Positions 44,298-52,820 of a DNA stretch of 64,000 nucleotides are shown piece after piece. The notes under the pieces were generated by a model. It saw nothing but the letters and a program-made list of their open reading frames with translations, did not search any database and was not told where the DNA came from. Every line of letters begins with the position of its first letter. Position 1 is the first letter of the stretch. The position numbers and the translations under genes were made by a program. This DNA is from Methanoregula sp. UBA64 (GTDB taxonomy: Archaea; Halobacteriota; Methanomicrobia; Methanomicrobiales; Methanospirillaceae), in NCBI RefSeq assembly GCF_002502735.1, contig NZ_DAQC01000001.1, forward strand, positions 675,229-739,228, given 5' to 3'.

Positions 44298-46058
44298 TCA
44301 GAGCGCGATCGTATACGAACGTCCGCCGGGAACACCTTCTGCCTCCAGGTGCCCGCCCGAGCGCTCGCAGAGCCGGGTAAAGAAACCCCTGACGTTTTTT
44401 GCATCCCTGGCACCCGCCATCCTTCCGGTACCGGCGATCTTCAGCACGGTACGGGCAGTCCCGTCCCCCAAAACCGAGACCGCAATCGTTTCCGCACCGG
44501 TGCCCACCAGGTCCTCGAAGAGATAGATCAGGAGGTCGGAGAAGAGGTCGCGGTCGATACGTGCCCGGGGATCGCCCGTACCGCGTTCGAAGGACACCCT
44601 GACGTCGTCGAAGAGCGGGCGGGTGCCCAGTCGCGCCACGAGCAGCCGGCAGAATGCCTCGGCATCGTCGGTCGAGGCAAGGATGTCGTCATCGGAACAG
44701 GACGGGCCGGTAAGGCCGATGATAACCGATTCGATAAGCGGGCACAGTTCGCAGGTCTCACGGTCCTGCGGGGGCGTAAACCCCCGGAGCATCGACGAGT
44801 ACGACGAGAGCAGCCGTTCTGCCCGGCGCACCAGGGAGATATCGACGATCTTTGCGAGCTCGTCCTTCATAAACGACCGTTCGAGTTTCCCTATCACCTG
44901 CCCGGCCTTGAGCGCCAGGTGGATCGAGACATAGTCCTGTGCATGGTGGGCATCGGCAAAATCCTGGAAACTCGCGAGGAGGTTGTCGAGTTCCTTTGCA
45001 TCGATCAGTGTGCCGGCCTGTGCGGCCAGGTCTGTCTCGCCCAGCTCGTCCATGACATGCGCAACATAGTAGAGCCGGCCTGCAAGGATGGTAAAAAGCT
45101 CGTTTATCTCTTCCATGCAGTCCTCGGCGAACCGTGCCGTCTCCTCCGCCCGCTCACGGTTGAGTTCGGCAATACCGGTCAGGGCCCGTGCATCGGTAAG
45201 GACGCCTTCGAGCATGGTGCATGCCTGTGCGGAGGAGATGATCCTGCCGTGGCCCGGGCAGACCATATCCACCTCCCCGCTTTGTAAGATCCCAAGCATC
45301 CGATCGAGCGATCCGATCAGCGCATCCTGGTCCCAGCCGTGCAGCCCGGCAACGCCGGGGTTTGCGGCAAAGAGGAGGTCGCCGATAAAGAGTACCTTCC
45401 CGATCCGGATACAGGTGCTGTCCGGGCTGTGGCCGGGCGTATGGTACAGCTCCACCCGTGTCCCCCGGGGGAGAGCGAGCACCTCGCGTTTCAGGATTAG
45501 CCCGGACTGTCGGGGGACATCCTCGCGGGAGAGGGTGGCCGTGACCCCGCAGGGAAGCACAAACTCCCGCGGGGATTTCCCCTCCGTATTTTCCCCCTCT
45601 GCAAAGAGACGGATACCGACAGGCAGCGGTGTAAAGTCCCGGCCAAGGACTTCTGCCTGAGTCAGTGCAGTATCATGCGTCCCGATGGCCCGTGCCCCGA
45701 TCTCCTGTACTGCGAGGATCACGCGACCGGTATCGAGGAACAGGGGATGTTCCTGCAGCGCGGTGAAGTGATCGACATGGGCGTGGGTCAGGAGCACGAC
45801 GAGGGGAAGATCGCCCGCTGCGAGACAGGGGGCGATCTCTGCGATAAGAAGTTCTGCCTGCGAAGCGAGTCCGCCGGGATCGATAAGGAGCAGGCAGTCC
45901 GGCGTCCGTATCAGGTAAGCGTTGGAAGAGATCACATCGGCCTTGCGGATCTCGGGAAAGATTGAGAACCCCGGCAGATCCGGGAACGGCTGCCAGGTCC
46001 GGGACGACAGCAGCCCGCTGCCGTTACCAGCCGGCAAGTGCCTCCTCGGGGGAAGCAT
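44298..46058 (-). CDS. MBL-fold domain fused to histidine-kinase-like domain
   Basis: 586 residues. N-terminal metallo-beta-lactamase fold (about 30-290) with H92-A-H94-V-D96-H97, then YHTPGHSPDS and the CPGHG His. Around 310-440 is a helical DHp-like region and 440-586 a GHKL-like ATPase remnant whose motifs are weak: the N-box lacks the usual Asn (DLLIYLFEDL) and the glycine loop is AGTGR. It overlaps the upstream STAS gene by 35 bp; ATG 46058 is the chosen start, but TTG codons downstream are possible. An MBL sensor or enzyme coupled to a kinase-like output is unusual. The product is probably a signalling protein of the neighbouring STAS/RsbW module (inference). Confidence 0.75.
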   Translation of the reverse strand: MLPPRRHLPAGNGSGLLSSRTWQPFPDLPGFSIFPEIRKADVISSNAYLIRTPDCLLLIDPGGLASQAELLIAEIAPCLAAGDLPLVVLLTHAHVDHFTALQEHPLFLDTGRVILAVQEIGARAIGTHDTALTQAEVLGRDFTPLPVGIRLFAEGENTEGKSPREFVLPCGVTATLSREDVPRQSGLILKREVLALPRGTRVELYHTPGHSPDSTCIRIGKVLFIGDLLFAANPGVAGLHGWDQDALIGSLDRMLGILQSGEVDMVCPGHGRIISSAQACTMLEGVLTDARALTGIAELNRERAEETARFAEDCMEEINELFTILAGRLYYVAHVMDELGETDLAAQAGTLIDAKELDNLLASFQDFADAHHAQDYVSIHLALKAGQVIGKLERSFMKDELAKIVDISLVRRAERLLSSYSSMLRGFTPPQDRETCELCPLIESVIIGLTGPSCSDDDILASTDDAEAFCRLLVARLGTRPLFDDVRVSFERGTGDPRARIDRDLFSDLLIYLFEDLVGTGAETIAVSVLGDGTARTVLKIAGTGRMAGARDAKNVRGFFTRLCERSGGHLEAEGVPGGRSYTIAL

Positions 46059-46356
46059 AGATGGAAAAGATCGAGGTGAATCCTGCCAGTTTCATGACTT
46101 TCTGCACCTCGGGGGAAAGCCGGCAGAGCGCATACCTGTCGCCATCGTTACGCAGTTTCTTCGCGGTTGCAAGAAGGACCCGGAGGCCGCCGCTGGAGAT
46201 ATAGGATACCCCTTCGAAATCGAGGAGCAGTTTACGGTTGCCTTTTTCAATAAGGCCGTTGATGGCGGACTCTAAGTCCCCCGCCGTTACGGTATCGACA
46301 CGTCCGCAAACGGCGAGCACCGAGGCCACGCCCTGTGCAGTTATGGTAATCTCCAT
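46024..46356 (-). CDS. STAS-domain anti-sigma-antagonist-like protein
   Basis: 110 residues, a single STAS domain. The phosphorylatable Ser pair lies in VSYISSGGLR (S54/S55), as in SpoIIAA/RsbV. Good Shine-Dalgarno GAGGACAGG lies just upstream. In bacteria such proteins are phosphorylated by RsbW-like kinases and released by PP2C phosphatases. Archaea lack sigma factors, so the target is unknown. It is first in the leftward operon and diverges from the RsbW-like gene. Confidence 0.9.
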   Translation of the reverse strand: MEITITAQGVASVLAVCGRVDTVTAGDLESAINGLIEKGNRKLLLDFEGVSYISSGGLRVLLATAKKLRNDGDRYALCRLSPEVQKVMKLAGFTSIFSIYASPEEALAGW

Positions 46357-46467
46357 TTCCTGTCCTCTAAACGACTAAAATTATGGTATTAGATTCGTTA
46401 AAGTATCGTACACAACCCGTGATAATCTTTCTCCTATTGGAAGATACTGACTTGTTTATGTACGAGG

Positions 46468-46496
46468 GAATGCAAACCATAGCTGATAGCATTCCG
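46468..46496 (+). promoter_or_regulatory. Inverted repeat near the RsbW-like gene start
   Basis: GGAATGC (46468-46474) and GCATTCC (46490-46496) form a 7-bp inverted repeat with a 15-nt spacer in the 150-bp region shared by the divergent STAS and RsbW-like genes. It could be an operator controlling both directions. Confidence 0.45.
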
Positions 46497-46506
46497 GTGG
46501 AAAACC

Positions 46507-46941
46507 ATGACTGTGCCGCCTGATATCGTCATCCCCTCTCACCTCGAGGAGATCCCGAGAATTTCCGCGGAACTGGAGCAGTGTATGCAATCCATGGGGT
46601 TCTCCGACGACCAGATCCTCGACCTCCAGCTGGCAGTAGAAGAAGCGATCACCAACGTGATCAAGCACGGGTATGAGGAAACCCCGGGCACTATTACCAT
46701 TCGGTGCACACGGGGTGACGACGAGATCGCGATCGAGATCAGCGACAGTGCCCCGGCATTCGACCCGCTCAGTGTCCCCGAACCCGATACCTCGGCGGAT
46801 ATCGACCAGCGCGGGATTGGCGGGCTGGGTATCTTTTTGATCCGACGGGTAACCGACAGCGCAACCTACCGGTACGAACAGGGGAAAAATATCCTCACCC
46901 TGACGAAAAAGAAGTCTTTGCAGGGAAGGGTACCCGGATAA
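46507..46941 (+). CDS. RsbW/SpoIIAB-like ATP-binding protein (serine kinase of partner switch)
   Basis: 144 residues, a GHKL ATPase fold. N-box VEEAITNVIKHGY (E46, N50), Asp-containing SDSAPAFDP (D80) and GIGGLGIFLI glycine loop are intact, so ATP binding and kinase activity on STAS serine are plausible. Shine-Dalgarno GGTGG lies at about 46498. The gene is flanked by a STAS gene on either side, both on the opposite strand. Confidence 0.9.
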   Translation: MTVPPDIVIPSHLEEIPRISAELEQCMQSMGFSDDQILDLQLAVEEAITNVIKHGYEETPGTITIRCTRGDDEIAIEISDSAPAFDPLSVPEPDTSADIDQRGIGGLGIFLIRRVTDSATYRYEQGKNILTLTKKKSLQGRVPG

Positions 46942-46959
46942 TCCCTGATAAAAAAAGAA

Positions 46960-48258
46960 TTATTGTTCCTTTACGATATCCTGGATATAGGCAACGCCGA
47001 TCTTTGCCCGTTTGAGCCGGGTGCTGTCGAGAAGGTGGCGCATATCGACAAACGTCCCCTCGCTCACGATTTTTTTGACCTGGGAATTGAGGTCAAGGGT
47101 CGGGTTATAGGGGATACCCCGGAAGACCACGCCGTGGTTATGGAGCGCTATTGCCTTTTTGGACTCGCCGTTTGCCGAACAGATATCGGCAATACGTTCG
47201 GCAGGGTAGCCGGACGCCGCCTTTGCGAGATCGATCCCGAAGCCGAAGCTGACAAGGGTGTCTCCCTTGTAGGACATGCCGGTATCCGATGCCATCCAGA
47301 TCCCGGCCTGGGCCGGGTCCATGATGGACGCCCCGTCGGGGAGGCCGGATCCGGCAACCGGTGCTTTCTTGATCCCGGAACTTGCAAGCCCCGAGAGCAC
47401 ACCCCAGATCGCCACGGCAACGATCCCCTTGTAACTCCTGACCCGTTCCGATGCACCGGAGAGGATCATGCGGTAGATATCCGCGACCGACACGCCCTCC
47501 GGCTTCTGTGTGTCGAGCGTGAGGTATTCGTTAAAGGGGCCGTCCAACGTCACGTTGAATCCCGTATAGACCGGTACATCTGCATCGGCATCGAGCGGGG
47601 TCATAAAGTCCGGCGTATTGTTTCCGTCGGTGGGAAGCCAGACCATCGAACCGTACAGGGTGATCATCTCGCCAAGGAGCGAGCCCGCTTCGTTCTTGTC
47701 GGCGCCGAGCGCCCCAAGGCCGAGCGAGTACGTGATCTCGGAGAACTTCCGGGTCTTGATATCGTCGTTTGTGAGCCGGGCATGGAGGAGTTTGTTTAAG
47801 TCCCCGGTAACGCGGAGGACCGGGGGTGCGGTCATCCAGCCGGGTTCGATGGTCAGGGAGACGCCCTCGGCTTCGATCTTCTTATAGAAGATCTCGTTAA
47901 AGAGCGTGGGATCTTTTCGTTTCTTCTTGATATCCTCTATTGCGGCATCGGTGGTGGGAAAGATCTCGAAGATCGTGGAGAACCCGGCCATGTCGAGTAC
48001 TTTTTTCGGGTACTCTCCCACAGCGGAAAGGACAAACCGGCCGTTCCGCCGCTTTGTCTCTTTTTTGAGGATATTGAAGGTCCGGAGCCCCCCGCTGGAG
48101 AGGTAGGTGGATCCCGAAAGGTCGAGCACCAGATCCTTATCGTCATCGTGCAGCGCTCCCTTGATCCACTCGTCAAGCTGCTGTGCCCCGAATGCATCCA
48201 GCCGGCCGTTGATGAAAAAGACCAGCACCCCGTCTCTCCTCTCGCTCTTTGCTTCCAT
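46960..48258 (-). CDS. STAS domain fused to large uncharacterised domain
   Basis: 432 residues. Residues 1-115 are a STAS domain with STYLSSGGLR (S54/S55). The remaining about 315 residues include DKDLVLDLSG-like linker and GLGALGADKNEAGSLLGEMITLYGS then VWLPTDGNNTPDF, GVLSGLASSG and MSYKGDTLVSFGFGID. I do not recognise this domain; I have a vague memory of related STAS fusions in bacteria, which I cannot verify. It converges with the RsbW-like gene across an 18-bp gap, so both may be read into overlapping 3' ends. Confidence 0.8.
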   Translation of the reverse strand: MEAKSERRDGVLVFFINGRLDAFGAQQLDEWIKGALHDDDKDLVLDLSGSTYLSSGGLRTFNILKKETKRRNGRFVLSAVGEYPKKVLDMAGFSTIFEIFPTTDAAIEDIKKKRKDPTLFNEIFYKKIEAEGVSLTIEPGWMTAPPVLRVTGDLNKLLHARLTNDDIKTRKFSEITYSLGLGALGADKNEAGSLLGEMITLYGSMVWLPTDGNNTPDFMTPLDADADVPVYTGFNVTLDGPFNEYLTLDTQKPEGVSVADIYRMILSGASERVRSYKGIVAVAIWGVLSGLASSGIKKAPVAGSGLPDGASIMDPAQAGIWMASDTGMSYKGDTLVSFGFGIDLAKAASGYPAERIADICSANGESKKAIALHNHGVVFRGIPYNPTLDLNSQVKKIVSEGTFVDMRHLLDSTRLKRAKIGVAYIQDIVKEQ

Positions 48259-48422
48259 GATACCGGGCTCCTTTATTACCGGATAATGTGTTTACGGCAG
48301 GAGTTTTTAATGTTGGCATATGCTGGCGGAGACAAGATCTCGTTTTGCCACCGTTCACCCGGGCTGATTAAAAAAAGGGATGAAAAAGACGTATGAAAGA
48401 GTGTGGGACCCCGGGCAAAAAA

Positions 48423-48980
48423 TTACCGGGTCGCGGTTGTGAAGATCAGGAGCAGTTTCTGGTTCTGGTCGTACAGGTACAGGTGATCGTTACGGGAGGA
48501 GAAGGATGTCGTGTTCTTTAGGTTTTCCAGATACGCGGATTCGAACTGCATGATCCCCTGCCCCGGGCAGTTCATCTTGGTGATCGTCCCCGAGCTCCGG
48601 TCAACGGTGAAGGCAGAAGCCCGGAGGGTATACTCGTACCGGTACTGGTTACAGCCGGTAAAGCCGGAGAGCCCGGTCGTGTTGCCCGGCCCGAATTCAA
48701 GGGTTGCCGTGGTGGCTGCAGTCACGGGCACAAGCGTACTGTTCCCCGTGGAATAATAGGCAAGCGTCCAGCTTGTCCCGGCAAGGCTGACCGGCACCGG
48801 GTGGTTCGCCGTTTCTATCTGGAAATACGCAATCAGGCAGATAAGGATGGCAATGAGCCCCATCACCGCCCAGAACTTCCAGCCCATCGGTTGGGGTACA
48901 GGCGGAGCTACAGGGAGGTCTTCCGTTTCGGGAGATCCCTCTTGTAAAACAGGGGGCTGCTCGTCCATACCTATATTCAT
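48423..48980 (-). CDS. META-domain membrane-anchored protein
   Basis: 185 residues from ATG 48980 (alternative 48968 or longer, 49037). One helix (FWAVMGLIAILICLIAYFQI) then an HslJ/META-like extracellular domain: LAGTSWTLAYY, FGPGNTTGLSGFTGCNQYRY and MNCPGQGIMQFESAYLENL. META proteins in bacteria are tied to motility or novobiocin resistance, but the archaeal role is unknown. A second META protein follows at 49541. Confidence 0.8.
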   Translation of the reverse strand: MNIGMDEQPPVLQEGSPETEDLPVAPPVPQPMGWKFWAVMGLIAILICLIAYFQIETANHPVPVSLAGTSWTLAYYSTGNSTLVPVTAATTATLEFGPGNTTGLSGFTGCNQYRYEYTLRASAFTVDRSSGTITKMNCPGQGIMQFESAYLENLKNTTSFSSRNDHLYLYDQNQKLLLIFTTATR

Positions 48981-49053
48981 CGGCTCGGGGTTTTTTAAGC
49001 ATTCGTTGGATCCCCTAAAACCGGTTCTGGCAGGCATCCCTTAAGAAAGGGAA

Positions 49054-49410
49054 CTATTTCTCAATCTCGTCGATGAGGCTCTCGACCAGCGGCCGGATGC
49101 GGGGGAGAGCTTCCGTGCTGATCTTCCAGACCACCCGGGGGCGGAGGTGTGCGTCCGCCTCCATAAACTCGGCCTTGAGCGCGGCGATCTCGTTCCAGGG
49201 CAGCAGGGCGTACTTTACCCGGACAATGGTAGGGATGCCGTGCGCTGCCTCGTCGATTCTCTGGATGCAGGATACGACCGTAGCATAGGTTGCCGGTTCC
49301 TGCACGAACTCCTCGAAGGTCTTGTCCCGGACCAGGTCTGCTACCCGGGCGCTCTCTTCGAGGATCCTGTTGAGCGGTTCGCGAAGGTTGTGTGAGGATA
49401 TAGGGATCAT
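49054..49410 (-). CDS. HepT/DUF86-like protein with lost catalytic residues
   Basis: 118 residues matching the HepT fold (NRILEESARVADLV, YATVVSCIQRIDEAAHGIP, YALLPWNEIAALKAEF, VVWKISTEALPRIRPLVESL). The RNase motif RxxxxHxY that precedes VW in HepT aligns with K, E and D here, so the catalytic residues are absent. No MntA nucleotidyltransferase antitoxin gene is next to it. It is probably not a working RNase toxin. Confidence 0.7.
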   Translation of the reverse strand: MIPISSHNLREPLNRILEESARVADLVRDKTFEEFVQEPATYATVVSCIQRIDEAAHGIPTIVRVKYALLPWNEIAALKAEFMEADAHLRPRVVWKISTEALPRIRPLVESLIDEIEK

Positions 49411-49540
49411 CTCCAGGGCATGCCAGGCACCCGAAAGGTGCGCTTTTCACCGGCCTGCCTGAAAAATACCTGTTGTTTGTCTGTTCCGGGTGTATGCGGG
49501 GGCAAGGGGAAATACTTTCCCGGTACACACGCGTTCCCGG

Positions 49541-50014
49541 TCACTGCCGGTGGAATTTGAGAAGGGTGGCGCCGTTTGCATCGAGGAGGTCGAGTTCCGA
49601 GGGGCCGGTGTTCACCGAGGCTGCCGCTGCAAGGTTGCGGTAAAGGCTGGCTTCCTGCTGCATGAGACCGGCATCGCTGCAGGTATTGTCGGTATGGAGG
49701 GGGTAGGTGATCCGGATCCGGTCATTGTTTTTTATGAATGCCGCAACGTACCGGTTGCACCCCGAAAATCCTGTAATATTTCCGTCGCGGTTAAACTGCG
49801 CGGTGACCTCCCCGTTATTGATTGCCGGTATAAGGATCCCGGTAGCATCGCGGCAGGAGACGAGCGTCCAGTTCGGGCTTGCCTGCAGCACCTGGGGCTG
49901 GGCGGTCATGCCCTGAAAAAAGACCAGGACGACCACGATTGCAATACCGGCGAGGGCAAGGGTTAACAGTGTGGTTGTGATGCTCCGTACCTTCGGTGCT
50001 TCGGCCTCATCCAT
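49541..50014 (-). CDS. Second META-like membrane-anchored protein
   Basis: 157 residues. N-terminal helix (TTTLLTLALAGIAIVVVLVFF), then a short META-like domain: SPNWTLVSC, ITGFSGCNRYVAAF, NTCSDAGLMQQEASLYRNLAAA and LDLLDANGATLLKF. It is more divergent than the 48423 protein, but shares the FSGCNRY motif, suggesting duplication. Unknown function. Confidence 0.7.
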   Translation of the reverse strand: MDEAEAPKVRSITTTLLTLALAGIAIVVVLVFFQGMTAQPQVLQASPNWTLVSCRDATGILIPAINNGEVTAQFNRDGNITGFSGCNRYVAAFIKNNDRIRITYPLHTDNTCSDAGLMQQEASLYRNLAAAASVNTGPSELDLLDANGATLLKFHRQ

Positions 50015-50117
50015 ACCCGTACACTCCTTCCGGCAAGCCTATAACCGTTTCGTATGGATCTTCCCCAACGGGGGGTTTTGGGAGGTTTAATACCCGGGGA
50101 TGCCCTATGGTACCTGC

Positions 50118-50342
50118 ATGGATTCAGCAGAGATCAAGAAATGGGTCATTTTTTTCGCGGGCATCCTTGTTGCCATCATCATAGCAAACGCACTCTCGAA
50201 TATCATCATGTCGTACACGGGGATCACCGGGTGGGTGGAGTTCCTCGTCAGCTTCGTGCTCTACGCGGGTCTCTTCTTTGGCATTCTCTACCTGATGGAG
50301 CGGTTCCTCGGGATCGAATTCTTCGGTTTTAACCGGCTCTGA
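50118..50342 (+). CDS. Small two-helix membrane protein
   Basis: 74 residues from ATG 50118 (MDSAEIKKW), with hydrophobic segments WVIFFAGILVAIIIANALSNIIM and VEFLVSFVLYAGLFFGILYLM. It ends in a T10 run (50346-50355), a clear terminator shared with the convergent mechanosensitive-channel gene. No family recognised. Confidence 0.7.
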   Translation: MDSAEIKKWVIFFAGILVAIIIANALSNIIMSYTGITGWVEFLVSFVLYAGLFFGILYLMERFLGIEFFGFNRL

Positions 50343-50360
50343 TCCTTTTTTTTTTATTTT
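50343..50360 (+). terminator. T-run terminator
   Basis: T10 followed by ATTTTT directly after the small membrane gene; the archaeal oligo-T type. Confidence 0.6.
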
Positions 50361-51268
50361 TGACCGTTCCCGGCAGCCGGATCCTTTACGGAAGACGGCT
50401 CGTTTGCAAACCAGACCACCCGCTGGCCATAGGGCATCTCGATACCCGCTGCTTCCAGTGCATCCTTGACATTCGGGAGGATGGAGGTTGTCCGCGAGAT
50501 ATCGTCCTTGGTGAGCTGCCAGTTCGAGGGAAACCACGCACGGATCGAGAGGAGAACGCTGTCGGCGGTAATATCGCTGACAAAAACCGCCGGCGCAGGG
50601 TTTTCAAGGACAAACGTGTGCTTTTCGAGGAGCTGCCGGATAATGGCAATGGCCCGGTTCGTATCGTCCTGGTAGCGGATACCCACCCGGTACTCGAACC
50701 GGCGGGCAACGTTTGCATGGACGTTCGATACCGCGGTCGAATAGATCTGGTCGTTGGGGATATGGACATAGATTCCTTCGCCGGTGCGGATCCGGACCGA
50801 GAAAAGCCGGACCGCGATAACCGTACCCTCGACCCCCCCGGTGCTGATATAGTCCCCGGTTGCAAACGGGCTCTCGTACAGGAGCGCGACACCTGCTACC
50901 ATGTTCGAGATCACCTTCTGGCTGGAGAGCGCGATGATCGCGATAACGCCGGCGATACAGATGAGGATGATGGTCACGCTTAAGTCAAGCAGGCCGGGAA
51001 GGGAGAGGCCGACGGCAATAATGATGAGGATGGCCCGGATAAACCCGGTCAGGATGTCCAGCTGGTCTTTTTTGAGCCGGTGGCTCATGCGCATCCGGAC
51101 ATGGTGGCTGATGATAAGGCCGAGGATGTACGCAATGACGATCCCGACAAAAAAGAAGAGGATGTCGCGCGGACTGACCGTTGCAAAGAGGTTTTTGTCC
51201 GAGGTAACATCGGATTCAACGCCCGTCCAGTTCGGCAGGGCAAGGCCAATGATATCAGTGATGCTCAA
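50354..51268 (-). CDS. MscS-type mechanosensitive channel
   Basis: 304 residues from TTG 51268, preceded by GGAGG at 10 nt. The longer frame from 51454 lies within the upstream gene. The stop of the upstream DUF432 gene overlaps this start (TTGA), indicating coupled translation. Membrane segments near residues 30-55, 75-95 and 100-120, pore helix followed by the beta domain with GTVIAVRLFSVRIRTGEGIYVHIPNDQ. It releases solutes on hypo-osmotic stress. Confidence 0.9.
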   Translation of the reverse strand: MSITDIIGLALPNWTGVESDVTSDKNLFATVSPRDILFFFVGIVIAYILGLIISHHVRMRMSHRLKKDQLDILTGFIRAILIIIAVGLSLPGLLDLSVTIILICIAGVIAIIALSSQKVISNMVAGVALLYESPFATGDYISTGGVEGTVIAVRLFSVRIRTGEGIYVHIPNDQIYSTAVSNVHANVARRFEYRVGIRYQDDTNRAIAIIRQLLEKHTFVLENPAPAVFVSDITADSVLLSIRAWFPSNWQLTKDDISRTTSILPNVKDALEAAGIEMPYGQRVVWFANEPSSVKDPAAGNGQK

Positions 51269-52107
51269 CTCGTACCCGCCTCCATGAAACAGCCTTTTGT
51301 CGTGCTCAGCGCAAACGAGCTTGCCCGGTACAGGTCGATGGCCCGGTTCGGGCAGTCCGGCGGGGCGGCATCGGTAAACGTGGTGCGGGCAAGGTATTCC
51401 GAGAACACTTCGAGGGTTGCGGTCATTGCCACCCGGGTGCCATAGTAGAGGCACATCGAGCTGCTGTCAAAGACCGCCCGGCTCACCTTTGCATTTTCCG
51501 TCCGGCAGTTTTTCAGGGTCAGGGCCATGACACCCTCGCGGTACATGTCGACTGAGGGGATTTCCGGGTAGATGTCGCTCTTAAACCAGCGCGTGATCAG
51601 GCCTGAACTCGGCAGACCGTACAGCGAGAACTTCACGGGCACGAGCGAGAATACATCAAGCGGAGACTGCTTCCCGTTCGATTCGAGGAACACGCCGATC
51701 TCGACCGGGAATTTCACATAAACCGTCTGCTCGGCGCCGGGCGGCAGGACTACCGGGGGAAATGCAATCTCCAGGTACTGGGTGAGCGGTTCAGGGAGAT
51801 TGACCGGCTCGACCGGGTAGATATGGATGGCGGAAAACGATCTGCCCAGGTACCGCTCCTCGCGGCTGCCTCGGCATTCCCGCTCGTACTTTAAGAGGCT
51901 GCCGGTATCGGAAAGCCTGATCTTGATCTCCTGGTCGTCATGGGAATAATCCAGCGGGAATCTGCCAAACACGTGATGAAATACATTGCCAAGATCGGAG
52001 ATAAACCTGACGAAACGTGAGTAAATTATGGGGGGGGGACATAACGCAGGCAGATCCGGGCATGTCCGATGATCGGGCAAAGATACCCGTTTTCCTGTAA
52101 CGATCAC
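51265..52107 (-). CDS. DUF432 family protein
   Basis: 280 residues from ATG 52107; the first 30 residues are not conserved-looking, so the start may be downstream. Beta-rich sequence (IKIRLSDTGSLLKYER, LPEPLTQYLEIAFPPVVLPPG, EIGVFLES) resembles the DUF432 family, known as genomic partners of mechanosensitive channels in archaea. It probably modulates MscS or its membrane. Confidence 0.75.
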   Translation of the reverse strand: MIVTGKRVSLPDHRTCPDLPALCPPPIIYSRFVRFISDLGNVFHHVFGRFPLDYSHDDQEIKIRLSDTGSLLKYERECRGSREERYLGRSFSAIHIYPVEPVNLPEPLTQYLEIAFPPVVLPPGAEQTVYVKFPVEIGVFLESNGKQSPLDVFSLVPVKFSLYGLPSSGLITRWFKSDIYPEIPSVDMYREGVMALTLKNCRTENAKVSRAVFDSSSMCLYYGTRVAMTATLEVFSEYLARTTFTDAAPPDCPNRAIDLYRASSFALSTTKGCFMEAGTS

Positions 52108-52149
52108 GGCAGGGAGAAACTATTAACGCGAGGACAGTGACGTATTTCT

Positions 52150-52785
52150 ATGGATGCGAAACTCTCCTGCCTCCTCAAAGGATTAATCGGTGTCATATTC
52201 GGAGGTCTCGCGCTGATCGTGCCCGCGTCCCTTCTGGCATTCTTCCTGGGGATATTCTGGATCATCCTCGTTACCGGTATCGTCCTCTGTATCCTGATTG
52301 CGATCACCTCCCCGGCCGAAGAATCGTTCTTCTGGTTCATCTGCGCCGCCGGCCTTCTCCTCGTGGGAATCGTGGCAACACTGTTTACCGACAGCATTGC
52401 ACTGCTCTTTATCATTGCCATAGCCGTGCTGGCATTCTATGCCGCATACTCGGGAATCGCGCTTGCGCTCACCCACCCGCGGAGTAAATACTACCTGGTA
52501 GGGGGAGTAATTGTAGCGAGTGTTGTGTTGTTCGCGGTGCTCATGCAGTATGTTCCCGCCAGCCAGACCTACCTGCTTATGACTGTTATTGGGACGGTCT
52601 CGTTTGTGTTCGGCCTGTTTGCACTGGCCATGGGATTTTCCCTCAAGGACAACTCACAGGTGCCGGTCCCCCCGCATGTCCTGATTCTTAAGACCTGCAA
52701 ATTCCCGGTAAAAGTACCCGGGGAAACAGCGGCGAAGGAGGAGATGGTATGCACGACAACGCAGGATGAGAAGCCACCCCAGTAA
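52150..52785 (+). CDS. DUF308/HdeD family membrane protein
   Basis: 211 residues with six helices, including GLIGVIFGGLALIVPASLLAFFLGIFW. The HdeD/DUF308 family has the tandem helix repeat pattern, functions in acid or membrane stress in bacteria. The C-terminal 50 residues are hydrophilic. A T6 run at 52798-52803 ends the transcript. Confidence 0.8.
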   Translation: MDAKLSCLLKGLIGVIFGGLALIVPASLLAFFLGIFWIILVTGIVLCILIAITSPAEESFFWFICAAGLLLVGIVATLFTDSIALLFIIAIAVLAFYAAYSGIALALTHPRSKYYLVGGVIVASVVLFAVLMQYVPASQTYLLMTVIGTVSFVFGLFALAMGFSLKDNSQVPVPPHVLILKTCKFPVKVPGETAAKEEMVCTTTQDEKPPQ

Positions 52786-52820
52786 CCACAGAATACCCTT
52801 TTTTAGCGCCTGTAATTACC

